Below are positions 56,238 to 64,000 of a stretch of DNA of 64,000 nt, one piece after another. The notes beneath the pieces were generated by a model, which saw only the letters and a list, made by a program, of their open reading frames with translations, did not search any database and was not told the DNA's origin. The stretch comes from UBA8199 sp964507045 (lineage in GTDB: Bacteria > Verrucomicrobiota > Verrucomicrobiia > Limisphaerales > UBA8199), in contig CAZDOO010000021.1 in assembly GCA_964507045.1 (NCBI GenBank), positions 3,654 to 67,653 of the forward strand. Direction: 5' to 3'. Within the stretch, counting starts at the first letter, position 1. Each line of letters opens with the position of its first letter. The position numbers were made by a program, and so were the translations under genes.

Positions 56238-56743
56238 CTTCTATTCCCCGCATAATCCCGGCGCAAGCAGAAAACGCCCACACCCACCCCTCCCGAACCT
56301 TGAACAGCAGCCGCACGCCGGGCAAAACCACCCCACCCCCGCCTCAAACCGCTATCAGAAACGCCCGAAACCACAATCCGCCCCGCTCCTCCGTAACTGC
56401 CCTTATTCATAGAGCTTGCACGCTTTCATCTCCATCTCCGCACCGCGTGTACAAGGGGTGCACACCGGATGCACCAGGGATGCACAAGAGGCTGGACGGT
56501 GTGCAGCCGGTGAGCACCCCTTGTGCACCCCTTGTACACGCAGTGCAAACATGGAGCGGGAAGCCTGTTGTGACCGAAATGGGCGCAAATGGCGTGGGAG
56601 GGGAGGTTTTGGTGTTTTCCGCCTCGGCACCGGTAATGTTACCGGTCGGTGGGAACGGGGCGCCTGCGGATGCCTGTTTGGCGCCGATAAGGGCAATGCG
56701 CTAAACATTGCACTCCCGGCCTGCCAAACATAGCCTCCAGCAG
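56238..56743. other. Divergent intergenic region with an 11-nt-unit inverted repeat
   Basis: No gene is supported. It separates the DmpA-type peptidase (leftward) from the double-ABC ATPase (rightward) and contains the element at 56448-56538. Open frames here do not resemble proteins. Confidence 0.55.
56448..56538. repeat. Inverted repeat made of tandem 11-nt units (element 2)
   Basis: The left arm has four exact 11-nt units: TGTACAAGGGG (56448), TGCACACCGGA (56459), TGCACCAGGGA (56470) and TGCACAAGAGG (56481). After a 3-nt centre (56492-56494) the right arm gives, as reverse complement from the outside in, TGTACAAGGGG, TGCACAAGGGG, TGCTCACCGGC and TGCACACCGTC. Outer pairing extends as a perfect 20-bp stem (56445-56464 with 56522-56541). 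The unit consensus is about TGYACANSGGR. Confidence 0.9.
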
Positions 56744-58324
56744 ATGTTTCGGTCGCACCATAAACCCGATACACAGGCTGCCAGCGAAGAGTTGCTCGTC
56801 TTCGAGGGGGTAAGCCTTCGCCAAGGCGAGGCGGCTGTTTTCAAAGGGACGAATTGGACCTGGCGGGCAGGCGAGCAGTGGGGAATACTCGGCCCGGACG
56901 GTTCCGGCAAGTCGTTGCTTGTGGAGGGAATCCTGGGGCGGGTGCCCATCATTCAGGGCGAAGTGCGCGGTCCGCTTGCGGAAGGCGGCGGAGCTGGGGA
57001 CGTGTCTGCCGCCCCGATTGTCGCGCAGGTTTCCCCCCAAGCGCAGCGCGAACTGGCTGTGCAGGAAAGCTCGTTCTACCAACTCCGCTGGTACAGCGGT
57101 TTGGAGCAAGGCCCGCGGACGGTGGCAGAGTTTCTCTCGCGGGCAAGTGTCGAGGAGCGCAATCCCTTCGAGGTTGGCCCTCGCCGGGGGCATAGCCGCA
57201 AGTTTCTGAAGCTGCGGCGGCAGTATGTGAACTGGCTGGGGATCAAGAACCTGTGGCCCCGGCGGCTGGCCCACCTCTCGAACGGCGAGATGCGAAAGAC
57301 GCTGCTGGTCCACGCATTGCTCAAGTCTCCGCGCCTGCTGGTTCTGGAAGATGCCTGCGCCGGCCTGGACGCCGCCACGCGACGAAAGCTCAACGGCGTA
57401 ATCCAGCGGCTCATGCGCGCTGGCTGGCTAATCCTGGTAGCGACGCATCGCGCGGAGGAGATTCCGGCCGCCACCACGCATCTGCTTTTGGTTGATAACT
57501 GCCGAGTCATCGCCCAAGGCCGCAAGCGGGAGATGCTGAGCATTTGGCGCAAGCGGTTTGGGGCCGGCCAGCCGCGGCCGGGGCGAATACTCCGGGCACC
57601 CACAGCATCGAGCCGCAAACGGAGAGTGTTCGGCCAGCCGATGGTGGAGTTGCGGCGGGTGACGGTGACCGGCGCCGGGAGACGGATTCTGCATGACATT
57701 ACCTGGACGCTGCGCGAGGGCGAATGCTGGGCGCTGCTCGGGCCGAATGGGGCCGGCAAGACTACCCTGCTGAACCTTATCCAGGGCGATCACCCCCAGG
57801 CGTACTCAGCAGACATCCGGCTCTTTGGCCTCCGGACAGATTCCACACAGGCCTTATGGCGGGCGCGCCAGCACATTGGCTGGATGTCCCCGGAGTTGCA
57901 TCAGCATTACCCCGGGGGCTGGGATGCCGAGGCGGTAGTGTGCTCGGGGTATTTCAATTCCATAGGGCTTCATCAATTGTGCTCGCGACGCCAGCGTGGC
58001 ACCGCCCGGCAGTGGCTCCTGGATCTTGGATTGGGCAAACACGCCCGCACCCCGTTCGGCGAACTCTCCTTCGGCCAGCAACGCCTCGTGCTGCTCGCGC
58101 GCTGCGCGGTGAAGCAACCCCACCTGCTCATCCTGGACGAGCCGTGCCAGGGCTTAGACAGGGCGCAACGCCGGGTGCTGCTTGGCGCGGCGGATCGCGT
58201 GGTGGCCCAGACTGCCGCCAGCCTCGTCTTTGTCACTCATCACAAAGACGAAGTTCCCCGCTGCATAAACCATGTGCTGCGCCTTGCTGCCGGACGCATC
58301 CACAAAACCGGACCCAAGTTGTAG
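56744..58324 (+). CDS. Double ABC ATPase, ModF-like
   Basis: 526 aa with two ABC domains in tandem and no membrane segment. Domain 1 (about 15-270): Walker A GPDGSGKS (50-57), signature LSNGE, Walker B LLVLED. Domain 2 (about 300-526): Walker A GPNGAGKT (333-340), signature LSFGQQ, Walker B LLILDEP, switch THH. This layout is that of ModF (PhrA), a soluble ABC protein associated with molybdate metabolism, whose role is not well known. No modABC genes lie nearby. The ATG at 56744 is preferred over one 36 nt upstream; the choice is not certain. Confidence 0.8.
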   Translation: MFRSHHKPDTQAASEELLVFEGVSLRQGEAAVFKGTNWTWRAGEQWGILGPDGSGKSLLVEGILGRVPIIQGEVRGPLAEGGGAGDVSAAPIVAQVSPQAQRELAVQESSFYQLRWYSGLEQGPRTVAEFLSRASVEERNPFEVGPRRGHSRKFLKLRRQYVNWLGIKNLWPRRLAHLSNGEMRKTLLVHALLKSPRLLVLEDACAGLDAATRRKLNGVIQRLMRAGWLILVATHRAEEIPAATTHLLLVDNCRVIAQGRKREMLSIWRKRFGAGQPRPGRILRAPTASSRKRRVFGQPMVELRRVTVTGAGRRILHDITWTLREGECWALLGPNGAGKTTLLNLIQGDHPQAYSADIRLFGLRTDSTQALWRARQHIGWMSPELHQHYPGGWDAEAVVCSGYFNSIGLHQLCSRRQRGTARQWLLDLGLGKHARTPFGELSFGQQRLVLLARCAVKQPHLLILDEPCQGLDRAQRRVLLGAADRVVAQTAASLVFVTHHKDEVPRCINHVLRLAAGRIHKTGPKL

Positions 58325-58533
58325 GGGCGGCGCGCACAGGCGCCCGAAAACCGCTCCGCTCCAGGCTTGACCTGGCTCGACTCGCATAACATAACTGCAC
58401 CGGCCCTGGTTGCTTGCAGCAGCGAGGGGATAAACAAGAACCATCAGGCCGGAGCGAGTCAGCCGGCCAGGAAAGGATTGTGGATGATGAAAAGCAGCAG
58501 CCCGGCGGCAGTTGGATGGAGAGGGGGCGCCAA

Positions 58534-59982
58534 ATGATTGACTTCAAACACAGAATCCTGATGACGGGTTTCGGGGTGGTGGCGCAAGCCACGCTGCCGA
58601 TGCTGCTGCGGCAACTGCGCGTTCCCTGCCGCAATCTTACCGTGATTGACTTCGCGGACCGCGAGGAGACGCTGCGGCCCTGGCTGAACAAGGGGGCCCA
58701 GTTCATCCGGGAACGGGTCACCCCCTTGAACCTGCCGCGGCTGCTTTCGACCTATGCGCGGCGCGGGGACTTGATCATTGATCTGGCCTGGGGCATTGAT
58801 TGCTTCGACATCCTGGAATGGGCGCACAACAACCAGGTGCTCTACGTGAACGCTTCCCTCGAGTCCTGGTATCCCTCGGCGGAGATGCACAGCAAGTCGT
58901 CCATCGAGAAGTCGCTCTACGCTCGCTACGAGAAGCTGCTGCCGCTCGCCGCCCAGTGGGGCCAGGCGACCACGGCGGTCATTGACCACGGTGCGAACCC
59001 GGGTTTGGTGTCGCATTTCGTCAAAGTGGGACTGCTGGACATCGGCCACAAGGCGCTGCGGGAAAACCGGGTGCCGCGCGCAAAGGCCCGCCGGCTGGAA
59101 CGCCTGTTGGCAGCGGAGCAGTTTGCCGAGCTGGCGCGGTTCCTCGGCGTCAAGGTCATCCACTGCAGCGAGTGGGACACGCAGCGCGCCTCTAAACCGA
59201 AGCGGCCGGACGAGTTCGTGGCCACCTGGAGCGTGGAGGGCATGTGGGAAGAATCCATTTCGCCCAGCGAGCTGGGCTGGGGGACGCACGAGAAGTGGCT
59301 GCCGCCGTTCGCGACCCGGCCGGAAAGCGGGCCCGCCAACCAGATTATTCTGCCCCAGATGGGCCTGAACACCTGGGTCCGCTCCTGGGTGCCCCACCAG
59401 GAAATCGTCGGCATGATCGTCACGCATGGCGAATCCTTCGGCCTCTCGCACGCCCTGACCGTGCGCGAGCAAGGCAAGGTGGTCTATCGCCCGACCGTCC
59501 ATTACGCCTACATGCCCTGCAACGACTCGATCGTCTCCTTGCACGAGCTCCGGTGCCGGAATTACGAGCTGCACCCGAAGCAGCGCATCCTGACCGACGA
59601 GATCGCCGAAGGGATGGATCTGGTGGGCGCGCTGATCATGGGCCACCGGTTCCAGTCCTGGTGGACGGGCAGCGTCCTGAGCATCGCCGCGGCGCGAAAG
59701 AAGGTGCCGCATCTGAACGCCACGGTCGTGCAGGTGGCCGCCGGGGTGACCGCAGCGGCGCTGTGGGCCGTTCAGAATCCGCTGCGCGGCGTGTGCTTCC
59801 CCGAGGACCTGCCCCATGAAGAGATTCTACGCGAGGCCCGGCCTTATCTGGGGCGGGTCGTCTCGGAACCCTCGGACTGGACCCCCCTGCGGCAGCACCG
59901 GGTGTACTTCGACGAGAACCCGCTGGCCCAGCCCGACCAAAGTGATCCGTGGCAATTCACGAATTTTCTCTTCCGCCCTTGA
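58534..59982 (+). CDS. hss: Homospermidine synthase
   Basis: About 482 aa. The start at 58534 (MIDFKHRILMTGFG) has a strong ribosome-binding site, GGAGAGGGGG, 7 nt upstream, one of the few clear ones in the window. The NAD-binding fold begins RILMTGFGVVAQA, with LTVIDF as the second strand, DLAWGIDCFDILEWAH, and DHGANPGLVSHF. The family (saccharopine dehydrogenase-like) makes homospermidine from putrescine with NAD, a cytoplasmic polyamine step. Frames upstream of the start add a non-homologous 40 residues. Confidence 0.9.
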   Translation: MIDFKHRILMTGFGVVAQATLPMLLRQLRVPCRNLTVIDFADREETLRPWLNKGAQFIRERVTPLNLPRLLSTYARRGDLIIDLAWGIDCFDILEWAHNNQVLYVNASLESWYPSAEMHSKSSIEKSLYARYEKLLPLAAQWGQATTAVIDHGANPGLVSHFVKVGLLDIGHKALRENRVPRAKARRLERLLAAEQFAELARFLGVKVIHCSEWDTQRASKPKRPDEFVATWSVEGMWEESISPSELGWGTHEKWLPPFATRPESGPANQIILPQMGLNTWVRSWVPHQEIVGMIVTHGESFGLSHALTVREQGKVVYRPTVHYAYMPCNDSIVSLHELRCRNYELHPKQRILTDEIAEGMDLVGALIMGHRFQSWWTGSVLSIAAARKKVPHLNATVVQVAAGVTAAALWAVQNPLRGVCFPEDLPHEEILREARPYLGRVVSEPSDWTPLRQHRVYFDENPLAQPDQSDPWQFTNFLFRP

Positions 59983-60067
59983 TGTCGTCCTGCCTGGCAG
60001 GTCCCGGCGCAAGCAGACGGTGCCCACAAACAACCCCTGGCGGCCGAAGCCGCGAAACTCAAACACC

Positions 60068-61327
60068 ATGTGCAAGAATCCAAATCACAAGAACCTCGGA
60101 GCCCTCACCGCTCTCACGCTGCTGGCCGTTGCCAGCGTGTTTGGCGCCGACCCGTCGCGTTTCGTCCAAGACCGATTCGTGATTGGCATGTGGGTGCCGC
60201 CAGCGACAAATGAGGGGCTGGACGAGCGCTACCGGGAAATCGCTGAAGCCAACTTCACCCTGGTGGTGGGCCAATCCGGCACCAACGCGGCGAAACATCT
60301 CAAGCGCTGCAAACGGTTCGGGCTGCAGACCCTCATCCGGGCCGTCGGCCCGGTCGAGAAGCTGCCCGACGGCCCGGCCTGTTGGGGCTACCTGCTGGTA
60401 GATGAGCCGGGCGCGGGCGCATTTGCCGAGCTGGGCAGACGGGCCGAGGAGATCCGCGCCAAACGGCCCGGGCGCTTCGGCTACGTCAACCTGTTTCCCA
60501 ACTACGCCCCCCTGTGGGCGCTCGGCACAACCAGCTACGAAGAGCATGTGGCGAAGTTCATTCGCGAGGTGAAGCCTGAGGTGCTCTCGATGGATCATTA
60601 CCCGCTCATGCGACCCGGGGGCGACACGCGCGAGGCGTATTGCGCCAACCTTGATTGCTTCCGCAGGCATTCTCTGGCCGCCGGCATCCCGTTCTGGAAT
60701 TACTTCTACAGCATGCCCTTCAACGACCGCCTCGACCCAACCGAGGCGCAAATCCGCTGGCAGATCTTCACCTCCGTCGCCTTTGGTGCCAAAGGCGTGC
60801 TCTATTTCTGCTACTGGACCCCCGGCAAAGGGGCGGCAGGCGCGGGCGAGTTTCCCAAAGGAGGCGCCATCCTGACGGCGGAAGGGCTCAAGACGCGCCA
60901 TTATGAGGAGGCCCGGCGCATCAACGCCGAACTCAAGAACCTCGGACCGACGCTGATGAAGCTAACCAGCACCGGCGTCTATCGCGTCACCACCGAGACG
61001 AACCACAGTGCGCTCGCTGGCAGCCCCATTCAAAAGCTGGCACGGGTGGGCGGCGATCCGACGGGTGAATTCATTATCGGCGCCTTCAAGCACGCCGATG
61101 GCCGGCGCGCCGCGCTCATCGTCAACCACAATTACAGTTACACGGCCTGGCCGACGGTGGAGTTTGACGCGAATCCCAAAACAGTGCTGGAGGTCAGCAA
61201 AGCCACCGGCAAACCCGCTCCCATGGTTGATGACAGCCCTGAGCTGAAGGGAATCCAGCTCTCGTTTGGCGCCGGCGAGGCGCGGCTCTTCCTGCTGCCG
61301 CCCGCGGAACAACGCCAGCCGAATTGA
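60068..61327 (+). CDS. Secreted TIM-barrel glycoside hydrolase-like protein
   Basis: 419 aa. Signal peptide LGALTALTLLAVASVFG ends near residue 26. The body resembles a (beta/alpha)8 glycoside hydrolase: FVIGMWVPPATNEG, WGYLLVDEPG with a possible acid/base Glu, SMDHYPLM, WNYFYSMPF and FGAKGVLYFCYWTPG. A beta domain follows (about 320-419, FIIGAFKHADGRRAALIVNH). I cannot assign a GH family. The start is the first ATG with a signal peptide. It converges on rplW, with 19 nt between stops. Confidence 0.6.
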   Translation: MCKNPNHKNLGALTALTLLAVASVFGADPSRFVQDRFVIGMWVPPATNEGLDERYREIAEANFTLVVGQSGTNAAKHLKRCKRFGLQTLIRAVGPVEKLPDGPACWGYLLVDEPGAGAFAELGRRAEEIRAKRPGRFGYVNLFPNYAPLWALGTTSYEEHVAKFIREVKPEVLSMDHYPLMRPGGDTREAYCANLDCFRRHSLAAGIPFWNYFYSMPFNDRLDPTEAQIRWQIFTSVAFGAKGVLYFCYWTPGKGAAGAGEFPKGGAILTAEGLKTRHYEEARRINAELKNLGPTLMKLTSTGVYRVTTETNHSALAGSPIQKLARVGGDPTGEFIIGAFKHADGRRAALIVNHNYSYTAWPTVEFDANPKTVLEVSKATGKPAPMVDDSPELKGIQLSFGAGEARLFLLPPAEQRQPN

Positions 61328-61346
61328 TTGCCAGGTGCTGGAGCGC

Positions 61347-61628
61347 TTAAGTCAGGACGATCTTGTCGCCTGCCTTTAAGGTCACGATGGCCTTCTTCCA
61401 ATTCAACGATTGACCGGCCTGCTTGGTGCGTTGACGGCGCAGTTTGCCGCGAACGTTCAGCGTGTTGACCCGCAGCACTTTGACCTTGAACAAGTCCTGC
61501 ACGGCGGCGCGAATCTGCGTCTTGTTGGCGCGGGGATCGGCCATGAGGGTGTACTGATTGTACTTCTCGCCCTGGCGCGTCCCCTTTTCCGTCAGGCGCA
61601 CGGTCCGGATGATTTCAAAAGAGTTCAT
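61347..61628 (-). CDS. rplW: 50S ribosomal protein L23
   Basis: 93 aa. MNSFEIIRTVRLTEKGT and NKTQIRAAVQDLFKVKVLRVNTLNVRGK are the L23 core; the C-terminus binds 23S rRNA near the exit tunnel and docks SRP and trigger factor. It is one base after rplD's stop on the minus strand, in the usual S10-operon order. Confidence 0.93.
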   Translation of the reverse strand: MNSFEIIRTVRLTEKGTRQGEKYNQYTLMADPRANKTQIRAAVQDLFKVKVLRVNTLNVRGKLRRQRTKQAGQSLNWKKAIVTLKAGDKIVLT

Positions 61629-61629
61629 G

Positions 61630-62256
61630 CTATTCCTTGCCTAAGCGCGCTTCGATTTGCTCGAAGGCGGTCCGGGTGAACACCAGCTTGTCGGGGCGCA
61701 GCACGTCATACGTGTTCAGCAAATCGCCCGTGGTCAGCGCGACGTTCGGCACGTTGCGCGAGGCCAGCGCCAGATTCTTGTCCGCCGCCTGCGCCACGAA
61801 CAGCGCGGTGCCTTTGAGCTCCAGGGCGCTAAGCACCCCGACGAATTCCTTGGTCTTGCCGGAGCCGAGCTTGAGGTCGTCCACCACCACTACGTCCCCG
61901 GCGCGCAACCGTTCCGAGAGGGCCTTGCGCAAGGCGAGCTGTTTGGTGTTGTGCGATATCTTCTTGCTGAAATCGCGCGGTTTGGGGCCAAAGACCACAC
62001 CGCCGCCGCGCCACAGGGGCGACTGGAACGAGCCGGCGCGGGCGCGCCCGGTGCCCTTCTGCCGCCAGGGCTTTTTGTTGGTGCCGGCGACGTCACCGGC
62101 GGTCTTGGTGCAAGCGGTGCCCATGCGCTGGGCGGCCTGATAGGCGACCACCGCGTCGTGCACGGCCTGGGTGCCCTTCCCATCTTCGACGAGGGGGAAT
62201 TTGACTTCCAGCTCGCCCTGCTTTTTTCCTTTGATGTCTTTAATGGTAAGCTTCAT
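61630..62256 (-). CDS. rplD: 50S ribosomal protein L4
   Basis: 208 aa. The loop that reaches into the exit tunnel is visible (KKPWRQKGTGRARAGSFQSPLWRGGGVVFGPKPRDF), together with LRKALSERL and VALTTGDLLNTYDVL. L4 also represses the S10 operon in E. coli; whether it does here is unknown. It lies 9 nt downstream of rplC. Confidence 0.95.
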   Translation of the reverse strand: MKLTIKDIKGKKQGELEVKFPLVEDGKGTQAVHDAVVAYQAAQRMGTACTKTAGDVAGTNKKPWRQKGTGRARAGSFQSPLWRGGGVVFGPKPRDFSKKISHNTKQLALRKALSERLRAGDVVVVDDLKLGSGKTKEFVGVLSALELKGTALFVAQAADKNLALASRNVPNVALTTGDLLNTYDVLRPDKLVFTRTAFEQIEARLGKE

Positions 62257-62265
62257 GGCAGCACT

Positions 62266-62961
62266 TTACTTCTTTTTGCCTGCGCTCTTCTTGATGTTCT
62301 CAGGCCGTTCGGCATGCGGCATCCAGCCCTTGGGCCGTTTCTTGGATTCACGAATGACCACGTAATCGCCGTTGGACCCGGGAATGGCGCCCCGAATCAA
62401 CAAGACGTTGTCCGCTTCATGGACTTGGATAACCTGAAGGTTCTGGACGGTGCGCCGCACCTGGCCCATGTGGCCGGGCATCTTCATGCCCCGCAACACG
62501 GTGCCCGGGAACAACCGGTTGCCGATCGCGCCGCCGCGGCGATGCCAGCCCTTCGCCCCGTGCGTGCTGTCGCCTCCACGGAAGGCATGCCGGGCTACAA
62601 CGCCTTCAAAGCCGCGGCCCTTGGTGAAGCCGATGGCATCGACGTAGTCGCCGGGAGCAAAGAGGGCCGGGCCGACCACGTCCCCGGGCTTCACTTCCTT
62701 CGAGAAGTTGCGAAACTCCATTATGCGCTTAACGGGCACGCCGTTGAACTTCTTGATGTGGCCCAGCAAAGGCTTGGCGACCCGCTGTTCCTTCTGGTCG
62801 GCAAAGCCGAGCTGCACCGCGTTGTAACCGTCGCTCTGCTGCGTCTTGCACTGCAGCACACGATTCGGGCCGGCGAGCACGATCGTCACCGGGGTGATCA
62901 CCCCTTTCGCGTCATAGACGCGGGTCTGGCCCAGTTTCTTTCCGAGTAATCCGAGTGGCAT
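62266..62961 (-). CDS. rplC: 50S ribosomal protein L3
   Basis: 231 aa from the ATG at 62961 (MPLGLLGKKLGQTRVYD). The frame continues upstream, but without homology. FTKGRGFEGVVARHAF, GDSTHGAKGWHRRGGAIG and PGTVLRGMKMPGHMG are L3 hallmarks; the last includes the loop reaching the peptidyl transferase centre. A Lys-rich tail ends the protein. It lies 13 nt after rpsJ. Confidence 0.95.
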   Translation of the reverse strand: MPLGLLGKKLGQTRVYDAKGVITPVTIVLAGPNRVLQCKTQQSDGYNAVQLGFADQKEQRVAKPLLGHIKKFNGVPVKRIMEFRNFSKEVKPGDVVGPALFAPGDYVDAIGFTKGRGFEGVVARHAFRGGDSTHGAKGWHRRGGAIGNRLFPGTVLRGMKMPGHMGQVRRTVQNLQVIQVHEADNVLLIRGAIPGSNGDYVVIRESKKRPKGWMPHAERPENIKKSAGKKK

Positions 62962-62974
62962 GGCGTTAAAGCAG

Positions 62975-63283
62975 TTAGATTTTAATGGTGATGTCCACGC
63001 CCGCCGGCAGGTTGAGCTTCTTGAGCTCGTCCACGGTCTTGGCTGTCGGCTCGATGATATCAATCAGCCGCTTGTGCGTGCGTTGCTCGAAGGTTTCCTG
63101 CGATTTCTTGTCGCAGTGCGGCGACCGTTGAACGGTAAACCGCTCGACGCGGGTGGGAAGGGGGATGGGCCCGGCGACGCGGGCGCCCGTGCGTTTGACA
63201 GTGTCCGCTATCTCGCGGGCGGATTGGTCTATGACCCGATGATCAAAGGCCTTTAGTCGGATACGAATGCGTTGTCCAGCCAT
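62975..63283 (-). CDS. rpsJ: 30S ribosomal protein S10
   Basis: 102 aa: IRIRLKAFDHRVIDQSAREIADTVKRTGARVAGPIPLPT, then RSPHCDKKSQETFEQRTHKRLIDI. First gene of the S10-type operon seen here (rpsJ-rplC-rplD-rplW). S10 is also the NusE antitermination factor. Its promoter and a short leader lie upstream. Confidence 0.96.
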   Translation of the reverse strand: MAGQRIRIRLKAFDHRVIDQSAREIADTVKRTGARVAGPIPLPTRVERFTVQRSPHCDKKSQETFEQRTHKRLIDIIEPTAKTVDELKKLNLPAGVDITIKI

Positions 63284-63327
63284 ACAAAGAACAATTGTCT
63301 GTTAATGGTTTAGTTAAAACGGTCCGC

Positions 63328-63341
63328 CCCCAATTTTGGGG
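63328..63341 (-). promoter_or_regulatory. Small hairpin in the rpsJ leader
   Basis: CCCCAA and TTGGGG flank two bases, giving a 5-6 bp stem inside the predicted 65-nt leader of the S10 operon. It is a possible regulatory hairpin; no target protein site is recognised. Confidence 0.3.
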
Positions 63342-63354
63342 CAACGGAATGAGC

Positions 63355-63382
63355 AGTATAGCAAACCGATTCTGCCATGCAA
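63355..63382 (-). promoter_or_regulatory. Promoter of the S10 operon
   Basis: On the minus strand, TTGCAT (63377-63382), a 16-nt spacer and TATACT (63355-63360). Predicted start near 63348. Confidence 0.55.
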
Positions 63383-63710
63383 TAGGTTTTTGAAAGAAAT
63401 TTCAGTGCCGGGGATGAGTTATAACCCGCTCCTTTGCCAGCTCTCCAATTCCCTGGCTGGTTTGAAAACCGCCATGCGCACCAAGGTCTCTCACTGGGCC
63501 ACCGCGATAGCTTGCGGAGCATGGGCCACAGATGATCTGTTGAATCCCCTCTTCTTAAGCTAAGCAGATGGTGCGGGAGATTGGTTCTCCCGGTTCAACC
63601 CGGATTTCCGGGGAACGCCCACGACAGTTCGTCATTGGGATTGGGTTCAGGTCCGCCCATCTTCTCTCACGTTCAGCGCCACCCCCGGCCCAGTGACGGC
63701 GAGGATGGGG

Positions 63711-63792
63711 TGTGTATCCTGTGATTCCCCGGTGTATCTCCCATGTGGATCGTTGCCCATGGGAGACACACCGGGGTATCATAGAGATCACA
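63711..63792. repeat. Inverted repeat made of tandem 11-nt units (element 3)
   Basis: Left arm units TGTGTATCCTG (63711), TGATTCCCCGG (63722) and TGTATCTCCCA (63733). Read as reverse complement from the outside, the right arm is TGTGATCTCTA (63782-63792), TGATACCCCGG (63771-63781) and TGTGTCTCCCA (63760-63770), with a 16-nt centre. The core stem 63727-63745 with 63758-63776 pairs 18 of 19. Confidence 0.8.
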
Positions 63793-64000
63793 CCGTGGTC
63801 CCGTGCGCACAACTGGCTGGGTGAAAGAGGGTGGCAGGGAACGCGGGAAGGAGACACGTGTGGTTTGCAGGCCCGGCCAAAGCTTATCAATGTATCAGAA
63901 ATGGACAGTGCCCCCTTGTAAGGCGGGGGCGTCTGGCTCCGATCTTTGAACCTCAAAAATGCGTGGTTTGAGGAGGAGGCAGCACAATCACATTGATTTT

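Larger units (their letters stand above)
63284..64000. other. Gene-free region upstream of the S10 operon
   Basis: No CDS or RNA gene is supported. It holds the rpsJ promoter and leader (63284-63382) and the inverted repeat 63711-63792. The open frame at 63555-63956 on the minus strand has no protein-like composition. Confidence 0.5.

Noticed and set aside
63560..63610. tRNA-like T-arm (GGTTCAACCC)
   Set aside because: No matching D-arm, anticodon arm or 7-bp acceptor stem could be built around it on either strand.
63555..63956. 133-aa open frame on the minus strand
   Set aside because: It overlaps the inverted repeat, has an unnatural Pro/Ser/Arg mix and no domain; composition fits chance opening in GC-rich DNA.

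Overview
The window is a 64 kb stretch of high-GC bacterial chromosome, most likely from a member of the Verrucomicrobiota (Pedosphaera/Limisphaera-like, subdivision 3). This placement is inferred, not proven. It rests on very large secreted proteins built from autotransporter-type beta-strand repeats, LamG, Ig-like and YVTN modules, a recurring C-terminal module ending in F/Y-Y-R, Tat-exported Gfo/Idh/MocA oxidoreductases, a homospermidine synthase, and a housekeeping set (dnaA, infC, cysS, tmk, tyrA-aroA-cmk-plsC, S10-operon ribosomal proteins) that looks bacterial and Gram-negative. I see no rRNA, tRNA, CRISPR array, prophage or transposase.

Layout. 1-2.8 kb: the N-terminal part of a xanthine-dehydrogenase-type molybdopterin subunit on the minus strand, divergent from an ATP-cone/uridine-kinase fusion and a BON-domain protein. 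2.8-23.2 kb: two tandem copies of a giant (about 3155 aa) secreted protein that joins beta-helix repeats, lectin-like and Ig domains and a beta-propeller to a C-terminal phosphoesterase. A truncated infC pseudogene lies between the copies and the intact infC follows the second, so the unit [giant gene + 3' part of infC] was duplicated. The paralogues are diverged except for two tracts of about 640 and 540 bp that look identical, which points to gene conversion or an assembly artefact. 23.3-31 kb: cysS-tmk, a DUF4404 protein, a Gfo/Idh/MocA oxidoreductase, then plsC-cmk-aroA-tyrA read leftward. 31-43.4 kb: a GH20 hexosaminidase, an N-acetylmuramoyl-L-alanine amidase, a tightly coupled cupin-LOG-sialidase operon and a 1601-aa subtilisin-like protease. 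43.5-50.7 kb: a YjbQ protein, an MDR oxidoreductase, a secreted lipase-like hydrolase, an ABC ATPase without a visible permease, dnaA and glnB. 50.9-61.3 kb: an SGNH lipoprotein, an ABM monooxygenase, a YdjM-type membrane protein, a dipeptide epimerase, an RG-rich coiled-coil protein, a DmpA-type peptidase, a double ABC ATPase, homospermidine synthase and a secreted TIM-barrel-like hydrolase. 61.3-63.3 kb: rplW, rplD, rplC and rpsJ on the minus strand.

The most unusual structure is non-coding. Three intergenic spots (45.2, 56.5 and 63.75 kb) each hold a long inverted repeat whose arms are tandem units of exactly 11 nt. The unit sequence differs from element to element, but the architecture is the same. 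As RNA these would fold into long hairpins phased to the 11-bp turn of an A-form helix. A smaller relative may sit at 45.45 kb.

Promoters recognisable by eye mostly follow TTGnnn-16/17-TATnnT and often lie only 6-13 nt before the start codon, suggesting leaderless or very short-leader transcripts. Many genes show no Shine-Dalgarno sequence.
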